A stretch of DNA of 56,265 nucleotides, from positions 19,406 through 75,670 of the forward strand of contig JAAFHV010000011.1 of assembly GCA_013297655.1 (NCBI GenBank), given 5' to 3'. Both the position numbers and the translations under genes were made by a program. Source of the DNA: Myxococcales bacterium. GTDB taxonomy: Bacteria; Myxococcota_A; Polyangia; Polyangiales; Polyangiaceae. How positions within the stretch are numbered: the stretch's first letter is position 1; the number at the start of each line of letters is the position of its first letter. The notes below the pieces were generated by a model. That model was given only the letters and a program-made list of their open reading frames with translations. It was not told the origin of the DNA and did no database searches. This document shows positions 49,189 to 56,265 of this stretch, in pieces.

Positions 49189-50646
49189 ATGTCCGAATCG
49201 CAGCAGCGCTACCGCGTCCTCCAGAAGCTCGAAGCGGGCGGCATGGCCGAGGTGTTTCGCGCGGAGAGCGAAGGCCTCCAAGGGTTCAAAAAGCAGGTCG
49301 CGATCAAGCGCGTCCTCCCCGACCTCGGAAAGAAGAAGAAGTTCATCTCCATGTTCTTGGACGAGGCGCGCCTCTCGGCGCAGCTCTCGCACTCGAACTG
49401 CGTGCAGGTCTTCGACATCGGCGCGGGCGACGGCGCCTACTTCATCGTCATGGAGTTCGTCGACGGCGCGAACCTCAAGGCGATCGCCGAGTCGATGAAG
49501 AAGCAGGGGCGCGAGTTCCCCGTACCCGCCGCCGCCTTCATCGCGAACGAGATCTGCAAGGGCCTCTCCTACGCCCACGAAATGAAGGACGAGAGCGGCA
49601 TGCCGCTCCACATCGTGCACCGCGACATGTCTCCGCCGAACGTGCTCGTCACGAAGTACGGCGAGGTCAAAATCGTGGACTTCGGGCTCGCGAAGGCCTC
49701 GTCGCAGCTCGAAAAGTCCGAGCCCGGAATCATCAAAGGCAAGTTCTCGTACCTCTCGCCCGAAGCGGCGATGGGGCAAGAGGTCGACCACCGCACCGAC
49801 ATCTTCGCGGTCGGCATCATCTTGTGGGAGCTGCTCACCCAGCAGCGTCTCTTCCTCGGCGAGACCGACTACCAAACCGTCAAGCGCGTCCAAGACTCGG
49901 TCGTTCCCAGCGTGTCGCAGCTCAACGCGCGGGTGCCTCGCGAGCTCGAGCGGATCGTGAACCGCGCCCTCGCGAAGGACATGCACGCCCGCTACCAGTC
50001 GGCGCGCGAGCTCGGCCAGGATCTCACTCGTTTTCTCTTCGCGAACGCGGCGCCGGTCGGCACCTTCGACATCGCCGACATCGTCGCGTCCGCCATGCGC
50101 GAGCGCGAGAAGATCCGCGCGCCGCAGGGCTCCAAGATCGACAAGCTCATCGAAGAGGCGCTCTTCGAGTTCACGTCCCTCCGCGAAGACGAAGATCCGA
50201 ACACCCAGTCGCAGCAGCAGCCCGGCGCGCAGCCTATCCACGGCGGCTCGTTCGTCGATCCGACCAACTGGGCGAACGAGCTCAACCTCGGCGGCGATTT
50301 GCCTCGCACCGCCACCATGTCGATCGCGGACTCGCTCCCCAACCTCGCCGACGGCAACCTGTCCGCCCTCGAGGACGACGACATGCCCGAGGTGCCGTCG
50401 CAGCCGCGGATGAACGCGATCGTGTCGAACAAATCCGTTCCCCAGGTCGCAGGGCAGGTGCTCCCGCAAGCGACTCCTCCGCCGCAGATCGGCACCTCCC
50501 CGGCCGGAGCGATGGTGCCGCAGCCCGGTGGTGCCACGGCGGGTGGGGGTGGCATCGGACCGGCCGCGATCGGCGTCGTCGTCACCGTGGTCATCGCCGC
50601 CGCTGCGGGCGCGGCGTACTTCGCGGGCGCGTTCGGTCACCACTGA
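49189..50646 (+). CDS. Ser/Thr protein kinase with C-terminal membrane anchor
   Basis: 485 aa, ATG 49189. Hanks-type kinase domain (8-275): glycine loop EAGGMAEVF, Lys40 in VAIKRV, catalytic HRDMSPPNVLV (Asp146), DFG at 164-166, GKFSYLSPEAA (APE equivalent), HRTDIFAVGIILWELL. Then a helical stretch with acidic patches (about 280-340), a Pro/Gln-rich linker and one C-terminal membrane helix (IGVVVTVVIAAAAGAAYFAG) ending near the last residues, so the catalytic part faces the cytoplasm and nothing substantial is outside. Myxobacteria use many such kinases; FHA proteins such as the cyclase at 15213-16148 read their phosphothreonines. Confidence 0.95.
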   Translation: MSESQQRYRVLQKLEAGGMAEVFRAESEGLQGFKKQVAIKRVLPDLGKKKKFISMFLDEARLSAQLSHSNCVQVFDIGAGDGAYFIVMEFVDGANLKAIAESMKKQGREFPVPAAAFIANEICKGLSYAHEMKDESGMPLHIVHRDMSPPNVLVTKYGEVKIVDFGLAKASSQLEKSEPGIIKGKFSYLSPEAAMGQEVDHRTDIFAVGIILWELLTQQRLFLGETDYQTVKRVQDSVVPSVSQLNARVPRELERIVNRALAKDMHARYQSARELGQDLTRFLFANAAPVGTFDIADIVASAMREREKIRAPQGSKIDKLIEEALFEFTSLREDEDPNTQSQQQPGAQPIHGGSFVDPTNWANELNLGGDLPRTATMSIADSLPNLADGNLSALEDDDMPEVPSQPRMNAIVSNKSVPQVAGQVLPQATPPPQIGTSPAGAMVPQPGGATAGGGGIGPAAIGVVVTVVIAAAAGAAYFAGAFGHH

Positions 50647-50723
50647 GATGCGCGCGTGTGCGTGCGTTCTGCACGCGTCTAGCGCGCTCCGTGTACCCTA
50701 CACGAGCTTCGCGGGCGATCCGC

Positions 50724-51596
50724 TCACGCGCCGAAGTGGAACCACTGGGTAGGGTAGGCGCGGAGAAATTCCGTCATCCTATCGGCTACTTGCTGTGCCG
50801 CATCGAGGAGCACCTCGGGGCTCGCGTGGCGGGGGACGAAGATCGGCGGACGCACGATCACGTGGTAGCTCCGGAAGCCTGCGCGGACGCAGAAGAGGGG
50901 CACGATCGGGGCGCCGGAGAGCTGCGCGAGCCGGAAGGGGCCCTGCGGGATCTTGGCGGGACCGTCGCACAGCGTGACGTCGAACGTCTTCATGCCGGCG
51001 GGGGTGCGGTCGCACAGCAACGCGACGATGCCCTTCTCCTTCAGGGCACGAAGGAGCGGGAGGGCGGCGAGCGGATCGTCCCCCGCGTGCGCGATGTTCA
51101 CGCCGGACTTGGTGCGCACCTCGTCGTGGAAGCGGCGCGCGCCGGGATCGCGCTCGGGCTCCATCACGATCGTGAGCTTGGTGTCGACCCTGTCGGAGAA
51201 GAGCGAACCGAGTACGTCCCACCCGCCCGAATGCAGGCTGGCGACGATCACGCCCTTGCCCAGGTCGAGCGACGAGTACATGTGCTGCTTGCCGTCGACG
51301 GTGTGGCTCTGGAACTGGACTTGGTTCTTCGAGCCGCTCGCGAGCGCCTCCGCGAGGGAGCCTGCGTAGGCCCCGAACGTACGAGCGACGTCGAGAGCGT
51401 CCTCGTAGGGCGGCTTCTTTCCGCGCATCCGATGGAGGTTTCGCAGCACCGCGCGCCGCGCGTCGGGCACGAGGGCCATCGCGGCGAGACCGATGAGCGG
51501 CGGGCTGTAGCGGAGCAACCACTCCGGGCCCTTCGCAGCCCCGAGCATCGCGAGCTTGCGGAAGAAGTAACCATCGTAACGAAAGCGCTCGCTCAT
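50724..51596 (-). CDS. LpxL/HtrB-type lysophospholipid or lipid A acyltransferase
   Basis: 290 aa from ATG 51594-51596. Contains the HX4D acyltransferase motif in VASLHSGGWDVLGS, the RDPGARRFHDEVRTKSGVNI block, KEKGIVALLCDRTPAG and FRLAQLSGAPIVPLFCVRAG, matching the late acyltransferase (LpxL/LpxM) family that adds acyl chains to lipid A precursors or ornithine/phospholipid substrates at the inner membrane. Hydrophobic N-terminus (PEWLLRYSPPLIGLAAMALV) is the anchor. Single-gene unit divergent from mltD-like. Confidence 0.85.
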   Translation of the reverse strand: MSERFRYDGYFFRKLAMLGAAKGPEWLLRYSPPLIGLAAMALVPDARRAVLRNLHRMRGKKPPYEDALDVARTFGAYAGSLAEALASGSKNQVQFQSHTVDGKQHMYSSLDLGKGVIVASLHSGGWDVLGSLFSDRVDTKLTIVMEPERDPGARRFHDEVRTKSGVNIAHAGDDPLAALPLLRALKEKGIVALLCDRTPAGMKTFDVTLCDGPAKIPQGPFRLAQLSGAPIVPLFCVRAGFRSYHVIVRPPIFVPRHASPEVLLDAAQQVADRMTEFLRAYPTQWFHFGA

Positions 51597-51733
51597 CGGG
51601 ATCAGCACGCTTAGCACGGCAGGCCTCGGCGTCGATGCGCGCGACCACGTGGAGACGCGCCGTGTCGAGGTCGAGAGAGCGGGGGCTCGGCCGAAAGGTT
51701 GACCCCGCGCGGTCCCGGTGCGAGGAACCAGGC

Positions 51734-53923
51734 ATGCGAGCGGCCCGCCTCCTCGGTCTCGTCGTTGCCCTCGGGTGCGGCATCGGCAACGCCCACGGCG
51801 CGGAACCGCCGAAGGCCCCCCAGGGCGCGAAGCCGGCACCGGCTGCAAAACCGGTGCAAAAACCTGCATCTACGCCCTCTTCGCCCTCTTCGCCCGCGCT
51901 GCCGAAGCCGGAGACCCGCGGCGAGAAGGGCGAGCCCGCGTCGGCTCCTGCCGCCACGGCGCTCTCCGCCGCGCTCGCCCCGAAGGCCGCGATCACCAAG
52001 CCGGCTCTCAAGACCGCGACCGACAAGCCGCCGAGCTCGGCGCGTCCGGCCACGAAGCCTCCCGCGCCGCACGCAAAGAGCGCGCGGGTATCTCCGGAAC
52101 GCAAAGACGATCCGCGCGGGCGCAAGGCGATCGCGGGGGGGCCCACGTTCGACGAAGCGTCGCTCGGGGCGGAGAGCGCAGAGCTGAACGCGCTCCACGA
52201 TGCCGAACGTGAGCTCTTTCCGCCTGCGATGCCGCCCCTCGGCACGCCGTGGCCTTCGAGCAACCCGAGCCCGATGGCGAACGAGGGAAACCCCTCTCGT
52301 CCGCACGCGACCGGCACGCTCCCTCTTCCGCCGCAGGACAACGTGCCGCGCGAGCCGGGCCGCGATCTGTCGTGGCTCGAGGGGCTCGAGATGCCGGAGC
52401 TGCCGGTTCGTTGGGACACGCGCCTCGTGCGCTACCTCGAGTTTTGGAAGAACGATCCGCGCGGTCACGCGATGTTCGGTCACTGGCTGAAGCGCTCCGG
52501 GCGTTACCGCGACGCGATCCGAAAGACGTTCGCGAAGAAGGGGGTCCCCGAAGATCTCGTGTGGCTCGCGATGGTGGAGAGCGGCTTCGAGCCCACCGCG
52601 CGTTCGCCCGTCGGCGCGCTCGGCATGTGGCAGTTCATGCCCGAGACCGGGAAAATATACGGGCTCACGCAAGATCGCTGGGCCGATCAGCGCATCCACG
52701 TTCAAAGCGCGACCGAAGCGGCGGCAGATTTTCTCCTCGATCTCTACCGTCGGTTCGGGACGTGGGATCTCTCGATGGCCGCCTACAACATGGGCTACGG
52801 CGGGATCTCGAACGTCGTGAAGCGGTACAACACGAACGACTACTGGGCGCTCTCCAAGCTCGAGGGCTCGCTCCCGTGGGAGACCACGCTCTACGTTCCG
52901 AAGATCCTCTCCTGCGCGATTGTCTCGAAAAACCTAGCAAAATTCGGGTTTTCCAACGTTGACGTGGACGCCGCGGTGGAGGCCGACGAGGTTCGCGCGC
53001 CAGCGGGCACCGCGCTCGCGACGGTGGCGCAGGCCGCGGGGGTGAAGCCGAAAGAGCTCGAGACATTGAACCCCGAGCTGCGAGCCCAACGCACGCCTCC
53101 GGGCGAGCCGGGCTCCACGTACGTGGTGCGTGTGCCGAAGGGCAGAGGCGCGGCGTGCGCGTCGATGCTCGCGAAGTCCGCCGGCAAAGGCGAGACCCCC
53201 GATCGCTACGTCGTGAAGACGGGAGAGTCGATAAGCGACATCGCCGAGAGCCACCGTGTGCCTGCGCAGCGCCTCGTGGAGCTAAACGCGCTCGCCCCCG
53301 GCGAGGTGCTCCACGGCGGGACCGTGCTCCTCGTCCCGAGGGCCGACGACGACCTCGCGAAGCCCGAGCCGGTGAAGCTCGGCGCGCGCGCCGACAAGCT
53401 CGAGAAGCCGGTGGTCGTCGTGCCCGCCGACGTCTTCGTCTACCCCGACAGGACGCGTGTATTCTACAGGATCAAGAGCGGCGACACGGTCGACAAGCTC
53501 GCCGCCGTGCTGGGGGTGACCCTCGACGAGCTTCGCCGCTGGAACGCGCTCGATCTCCGCGCGCGCCTGCTCGACGGCATGACGCTCCAGGTGTTCGTGA
53601 AGGACGCGAAGAAGCTCGCCGACGCGAAGGTGCTCCTCGAGCCAGACGTGAACGTGCTCGTCTCCGGGAGCGAGGCGTTCTTCGCGCACTTCGAGGAGAA
53701 GGGGCGGAAGCGGATCGTGGTTCAAGCGAAGGCGGGCGAGACGCTCGAGGACATCGGCAAGCGTCACTCGGTGTCGCCCAAGCTGATGGAGCGGATCAAC
53801 CGCCGAGGGAAGAGCGAGCCGCTCCGCGAAGGCGAGAACGTGGTGCTCTACGTGCAGGCGAACGACGGTCCGCAAAAGGGCGAGGTCGCGCCCCCTGTCG
53901 TTTCTGCGCTTCCTCCGCCCTGA
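51734..53923 (+). CDS. MltD-like lytic transglycosylase with LysM repeats
   Basis: 729 aa from ATG 51734 (GAGGAACCAGGC before it). Signal peptide MRAARLLGLVVALGCGIGNA; cleavage after HG or at the Cys (weak lipobox). Residues 25-215 are a Pro/Ala/Lys linker. The SLT domain (about 225-395) has LVWLAMVESGFEPTARSP with catalytic Glu282, GALGMWQFMPETGKIYGL and MAAYNMGYGGISNV. LysM or LysM-like modules follow: about 420-475, RYVVKTGESISDIAESHRVP, FYRIKSGDTVDKLAAVLGVT and VVQAKAGETLEDIGKRHSVS. Cleaves peptidoglycan glycan strands to 1,6-anhydro ends; LysM binds peptidoglycan. Confidence 0.9.
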   Translation: MRAARLLGLVVALGCGIGNAHGAEPPKAPQGAKPAPAAKPVQKPASTPSSPSSPALPKPETRGEKGEPASAPAATALSAALAPKAAITKPALKTATDKPPSSARPATKPPAPHAKSARVSPERKDDPRGRKAIAGGPTFDEASLGAESAELNALHDAERELFPPAMPPLGTPWPSSNPSPMANEGNPSRPHATGTLPLPPQDNVPREPGRDLSWLEGLEMPELPVRWDTRLVRYLEFWKNDPRGHAMFGHWLKRSGRYRDAIRKTFAKKGVPEDLVWLAMVESGFEPTARSPVGALGMWQFMPETGKIYGLTQDRWADQRIHVQSATEAAADFLLDLYRRFGTWDLSMAAYNMGYGGISNVVKRYNTNDYWALSKLEGSLPWETTLYVPKILSCAIVSKNLAKFGFSNVDVDAAVEADEVRAPAGTALATVAQAAGVKPKELETLNPELRAQRTPPGEPGSTYVVRVPKGRGAACASMLAKSAGKGETPDRYVVKTGESISDIAESHRVPAQRLVELNALAPGEVLHGGTVLLVPRADDDLAKPEPVKLGARADKLEKPVVVVPADVFVYPDRTRVFYRIKSGDTVDKLAAVLGVTLDELRRWNALDLRARLLDGMTLQVFVKDAKKLADAKVLLEPDVNVLVSGSEAFFAHFEEKGRKRIVVQAKAGETLEDIGKRHSVSPKLMERINRRGKSEPLREGENVVLYVQANDGPQKGEVAPPVVSALPPP

Positions 53924-54016
53924 CTCCGAACCGGCGCCTTCGGACCCGAGGGCGCGCATGTCACCCTTTTGGGTACAGGCGTCGGAGTTTTCGGAAAAGC
54001 GTGCGAAACTGCCGCC

Positions 54017-55570
54017 ATGATGAACGCTCCCGTGAAGCTCATGGAGCAGCGCTGCCCTTCCTGCAACGCGCCCCTCACAGTGAGCGCGGCCGACAACGTC
54101 GTCACCTGCCGCTACTGCAACAACTCGATCACCATCAATCGGCAGAAGCCGCCCGCGAACGTGCCGCGAGTGACCACGTTCGGCACTCCGGGCCACGTGC
54201 CGTCGACCGTGCTCTACATGCCGGCCGCCACGATCGGCGCTTCGATTTTGCCGGCGCTGATCCCGGTCGTCGTGCTCTTGGTCGTCGCGATCGGCGGCGC
54301 GATCACGGCGCTCGGGCGCCGGTTCGTCTCGCTCCCCGCCACCTGCCACCCCAACGAGACGATGACGATCTCGGGCAAGAAGTTCGACGGCACGCAGCCG
54401 GCGATCGTGGCGGGCGTGAACTGCAAAATCACCATCAAAGACAGCACGATCACCTCGACCGAGCCGATCGTGAAGGGTGGCATCAACCTCGAGCTGCGGA
54501 TCGAGAACAGCAAGCTCAAGAGCAAGACCCGCGCGATCGATCTCGCCTCGACGAACGCCAAGATCTGGATAAGCGGGAAGAGCGAAGTCTCGGGTGACGA
54601 GGCCGGGATCTACGGCGAGAACAACGTCGAGGTAGAGGTGAAAGACTCCACCGTGAGCGGCGGCCAGGACGGCATCCACCTCGGGACGAACGGCAAGCTC
54701 GCGCTCATCGACGCGAAGGTGAGCGGCAAGGAGCACGGGGTCACGCTCGGGACGAACGGCAAGCTCAACTCCAAGGGCTCGACCATCACCGGCGAGGAGG
54801 CGGGGCTTCACTTCGAGGGCAACGGCGTGCTCGAGATGCGCTCGACCACCATCACCTCGAGCGACGTCGCCTTGTTCTTCCAGTCGAACGGGGACGCGAA
54901 AATTACCGACAAGAGCTCGATCAAATCGAGCAAGAGCGACGGCATCGGCACCACCTCGAGCTCGACCAAGATGCAGATCGAGGACTCCAAGATCGACGGC
55001 GCCGACGTCGGCATCCGCGCGTCGAGCAACTCCGAGATCCGCCTCCGGAAAGGCGCCTCCGTCCACGGAACCGCGGCCGGCATCAAGGCCGAGAACAGCT
55101 TCAAGCTCTCGGTCGAAGGCGCATCGATCGACAGCGCCGGGCCTGGCGTGCAGGGCAGCTCGAACGCCGAGATTCGCGTCACGGTGGGCAGCATGGTGAA
55201 GGGCACCCCCGCCTTCCAGTTCCCGTCCCAGCCTTCGCGCTTCGACGTGCCCGATGGCACGTTCACCGGGGAAAAACAGCTCGATTCGAGGTCGAGCGGC
55301 GGCGGGAGCGGCTCGAGCACCGCGGACAACATGGCGATGCGCTTGGTGGTCCAGTCGACGAATTCCCTCGTCGCGAGCTGCAAAGACGGCAAGAGCGGCG
55401 TCCTCACGGTGAAAATCTTGGTCGCGCCGAACGGCAAGGTGACCGACGTGGTCAAGGGCGCGTCGACGGTCTCGAAGACCGTCGAGACGTGCGCGATCTC
55501 GAGACTCCGCGGGATGTCGTTCCCGTCGCGCTCGGGCACCACGACCATCGCTACGACCTACACGTTCTGA
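54017..55570 (+). CDS. zinc-ribbon / membrane / beta-helix / TonB-like C-terminal protein
   Basis: 517 aa from ATG 54017 (ATG 54020 also possible). N-terminal zinc ribbon CPSCNAPL...CRYCNN (Cys pairs about residues 13-16 and 34-37), one membrane helix (ILPALIPVVVLLVVAIGGAI), then about 300 residues of a right-handed beta-helix built from 20-25-residue rungs such as SGGQDGIHLGTNGKLALIDA and SGKEHGVTLGTNGKLNSKGS. The last 75 residues (LVASCKDGKSGVLTVKILVA, VSKTVETCAISRLRGMSF) resemble the TonB/AgmX C-terminal fold with a possible disulfide. Order suggests cytoplasmic zinc ribbon, periplasmic helix and C-terminal domain. Unusual combination; function unknown. Confidence 0.8.
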   Translation: MMNAPVKLMEQRCPSCNAPLTVSAADNVVTCRYCNNSITINRQKPPANVPRVTTFGTPGHVPSTVLYMPAATIGASILPALIPVVVLLVVAIGGAITALGRRFVSLPATCHPNETMTISGKKFDGTQPAIVAGVNCKITIKDSTITSTEPIVKGGINLELRIENSKLKSKTRAIDLASTNAKIWISGKSEVSGDEAGIYGENNVEVEVKDSTVSGGQDGIHLGTNGKLALIDAKVSGKEHGVTLGTNGKLNSKGSTITGEEAGLHFEGNGVLEMRSTTITSSDVALFFQSNGDAKITDKSSIKSSKSDGIGTTSSSTKMQIEDSKIDGADVGIRASSNSEIRLRKGASVHGTAAGIKAENSFKLSVEGASIDSAGPGVQGSSNAEIRVTVGSMVKGTPAFQFPSQPSRFDVPDGTFTGEKQLDSRSSGGGSGSSTADNMAMRLVVQSTNSLVASCKDGKSGVLTVKILVAPNGKVTDVVKGASTVSKTVETCAISRLRGMSFPSRSGTTTIATTYTF

Positions 55571-55602
55571 GCGAGGCGCCACGCCGCGCGCAGCGCCCAC
55601 GA

Positions 55603-55641
55603 AGGACCTCGGAGACGCGATCTCCGAGGTCCTGTCGTTTT
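55603..55641. terminator. bidirectional rho-independent terminator
   Basis: AGGACCTCGGAGA (55603-55615) pairs perfectly with TCTCCGAGGTCCT (55621-55633): a 13-bp stem with loop CGCGA, followed by GTCGTTTT on the plus strand. It separates the beta-helix gene from the convergent permease gene. Confidence 0.85.
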
Positions 55642-56265
55642 CAGACCTCGGCGAACAGCTTCGGCGTCGCGACCGCGCAGCCCTTCGCGAGATCGAGCCG
55701 TACGGGCACCACGATCATCGGGATCCCGCGTCGCTGTAGGTTTTGCTGAACGATGAGCGCGGTCTCGTTGTGGAGGATGCGGTTCTCGAACGACTCCTCC
55801 TCGAACACGAGCTGCCCTGCGACGAAGAGCGCCTTCGGAAACCGCGTGATCAAGTCGGCGGCGACCTTCTCGATTTCGACGGCCACCTCGGTGCCGACCG
55901 AGAACGCGCTCGCGGCAGGGAGGCCGAGCGTCTTGGCGTACCGCTCGTAGGAGAGGAGGCCGTCGCGGGTGCGTTTTTCGAGGCTCGCGACCTCGTCTTT
56001 TCCTTTGAAGGACTCGGAGTCGACCACCGCGACGCTCACGAACACGACACCTCCGAAGTGCTCCGGGAACATGCGCAGGAGCGTGAGGAGCGCGTGGCGA
56101 CCGAGACCGCCGTACCCGCCGACGAGCAAGATCGCGGTCGGCTTCGCGCGATCCGGCGCCGCTTCGTCGCGGTGCTCGTAGAGCCCCTTCGTGGGGCCGT
56201 CGGCGAAGAGCTCGATCGTCGAGCGTGGGCCGTCGGTCTCCTCGTCGACCTCGGGGGGAGAGGGG
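55641..56265 (-). CDS. APC-family amino acid permease, C-terminal cytosolic part (5' cut)
   Basis: Partial gene; the frame is open through the right edge and about 207 residues of the C-terminus are visible. No membrane segment in the visible part. The block TAILLVGGYGGLGRHALLTL, FPEHFGGVVFVSVAVVDSES, FKGKDEVASLEKRT, FPKALFVAGQLVFEEESFEN, RILHNETALIVQQNLQRRGI and PMIVVPVRLDL matches the soluble C-terminal domain attached to some APC-superfamily (amino acid/polyamine/cation) permeases. The membrane domain would lie beyond the window. Substrate not determinable. Confidence 0.75.
   Translation of the reverse strand, partial: PSPPEVDEETDGPRSTIELFADGPTKGLYEHRDEAAPDRAKPTAILLVGGYGGLGRHALLTLLRMFPEHFGGVVFVSVAVVDSESFKGKDEVASLEKRTRDGLLSYERYAKTLGLPAASAFSVGTEVAVEIEKVAADLITRFPKALFVAGQLVFEEESFENRILHNETALIVQQNLQRRGIPMIVVPVRLDLAKGCAVATPKLFAEV

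Noticed and set aside
48477-51614. 1045-codon plus-strand open frame
   Set aside because: It overlaps the Ser/Thr kinase, acyltransferase and GNLM lipoprotein genes, all of which have clear motifs. The translation is Arg-rich with no domain.
53282-55600. 772-codon minus-strand open frame opposite the transglycosylase and beta-helix genes
   Set aside because: Antisense frame of GC-rich codons; the plus-strand frames contain LysM, zinc ribbon and beta-helix sequence.
1-56265. tRNA, rRNA or riboswitch genes
   Set aside because: Looked for GTTCGA-type T-loop sequences and cloverleaf context; the few matches lie inside coding regions or lack arms. No rRNA-like sequence or recognisable riboswitch seen.

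Overview
The window is high-GC (about two thirds G+C by eye) chromosomal DNA from a Gram-negative bacterium, most likely a myxobacterium (Myxococcota, probably the Polyangiales side). The basis is the gene content: many small secreted lipoproteins with Asp/Ala/Pro-rich linkers, a eukaryote-type Ser/Thr kinase with a C-terminal membrane anchor, Roadblock/LC7 and DUF4388 signalling domains, V4R domains, an FHA-GGDEF protein, a 13-haem cytochrome, and many genes coupled by overlapping ATGA stop/start codons. I see no rRNA, tRNA, CRISPR array or intact mobile element. The left edge cuts the 3' end of a lipoprotein gene and the right edge cuts the 5' end of an APC-type permease gene.

Layout. 1-5.1 kb: a lipoprotein fragment, a beta-helix lipoprotein, then a loosely packed stretch with two convergent, related metallophosphoesterase-fold proteins that have lost most metal ligands, plus a possible transposase relic and a frameshifted small ORF. 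5.1-10.6 kb: secreted phosphoester enzymes (alkaline-phosphatase superfamily; coupled gpsA, phosphodiester glycosidase and PHP-domain lipoprotein). 10.7-13.1 kb: a small membrane protein, a GNAT acetyltransferase, a ComEA-like HhH protein and a small coupled partner. 13.4-17.1 kb: Tat-exported DUF362 protein, a small sigma-factor-like protein, an FHA diguanylate cyclase and a coupled lipoprotein. 17.1-25.2 kb: cytochrome P450, lipoproteins including an FG-GAP propeller, a winged-helix protein, alpha-carbonic anhydrase overlapping a formylglycine-generating-enzyme-like lipoprotein, an AMIN-like protein and 2-Cys peroxiredoxin.

25.5-30.7 kb: an electron-transfer-looking minus-strand operon (YbjN-like protein, outer-membrane barrel, 13-haem cytochrome c, small helical protein, lipoprotein with an unusual CxxxxCH motif); the lipoprotein appears to start at a CTG overlapping the previous stop codon. 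30.8-37.4 kb: a membrane protein, a lipoprotein esterase, a two-repeat lipoprotein, ADP-ribosylglycohydrolase, a 25-bp tandem repeat and an RtcB-type RNA ligase.

37.6-43.8 kb: the most interesting locus. It is a tightly coupled plus-strand operon of ParA-type ATPase, two Roadblock-like proteins, a two-V4R protein, a small protein, a histidine kinase, and a response regulator carrying DUF4388 and another Roadblock-like domain. It looks like a complete sensory or positioning module that I do not recognise as described. A tandem 65-bp duplication inside it creates two consecutive 22-codon micro-ORFs linked by ATGA overlaps.

43.9-56.3 kb: HTTM-like membrane protein, an outer-membrane barrel, a secreted unknown, an operon of two 'GNLM'-repeat lipoproteins with a ferritin-like protein, Ser/Thr kinase, LpxL-type acyltransferase, MltD-like transglycosylase with LysM repeats, a zinc-ribbon/beta-helix/TonB-like protein, and the partial permease.
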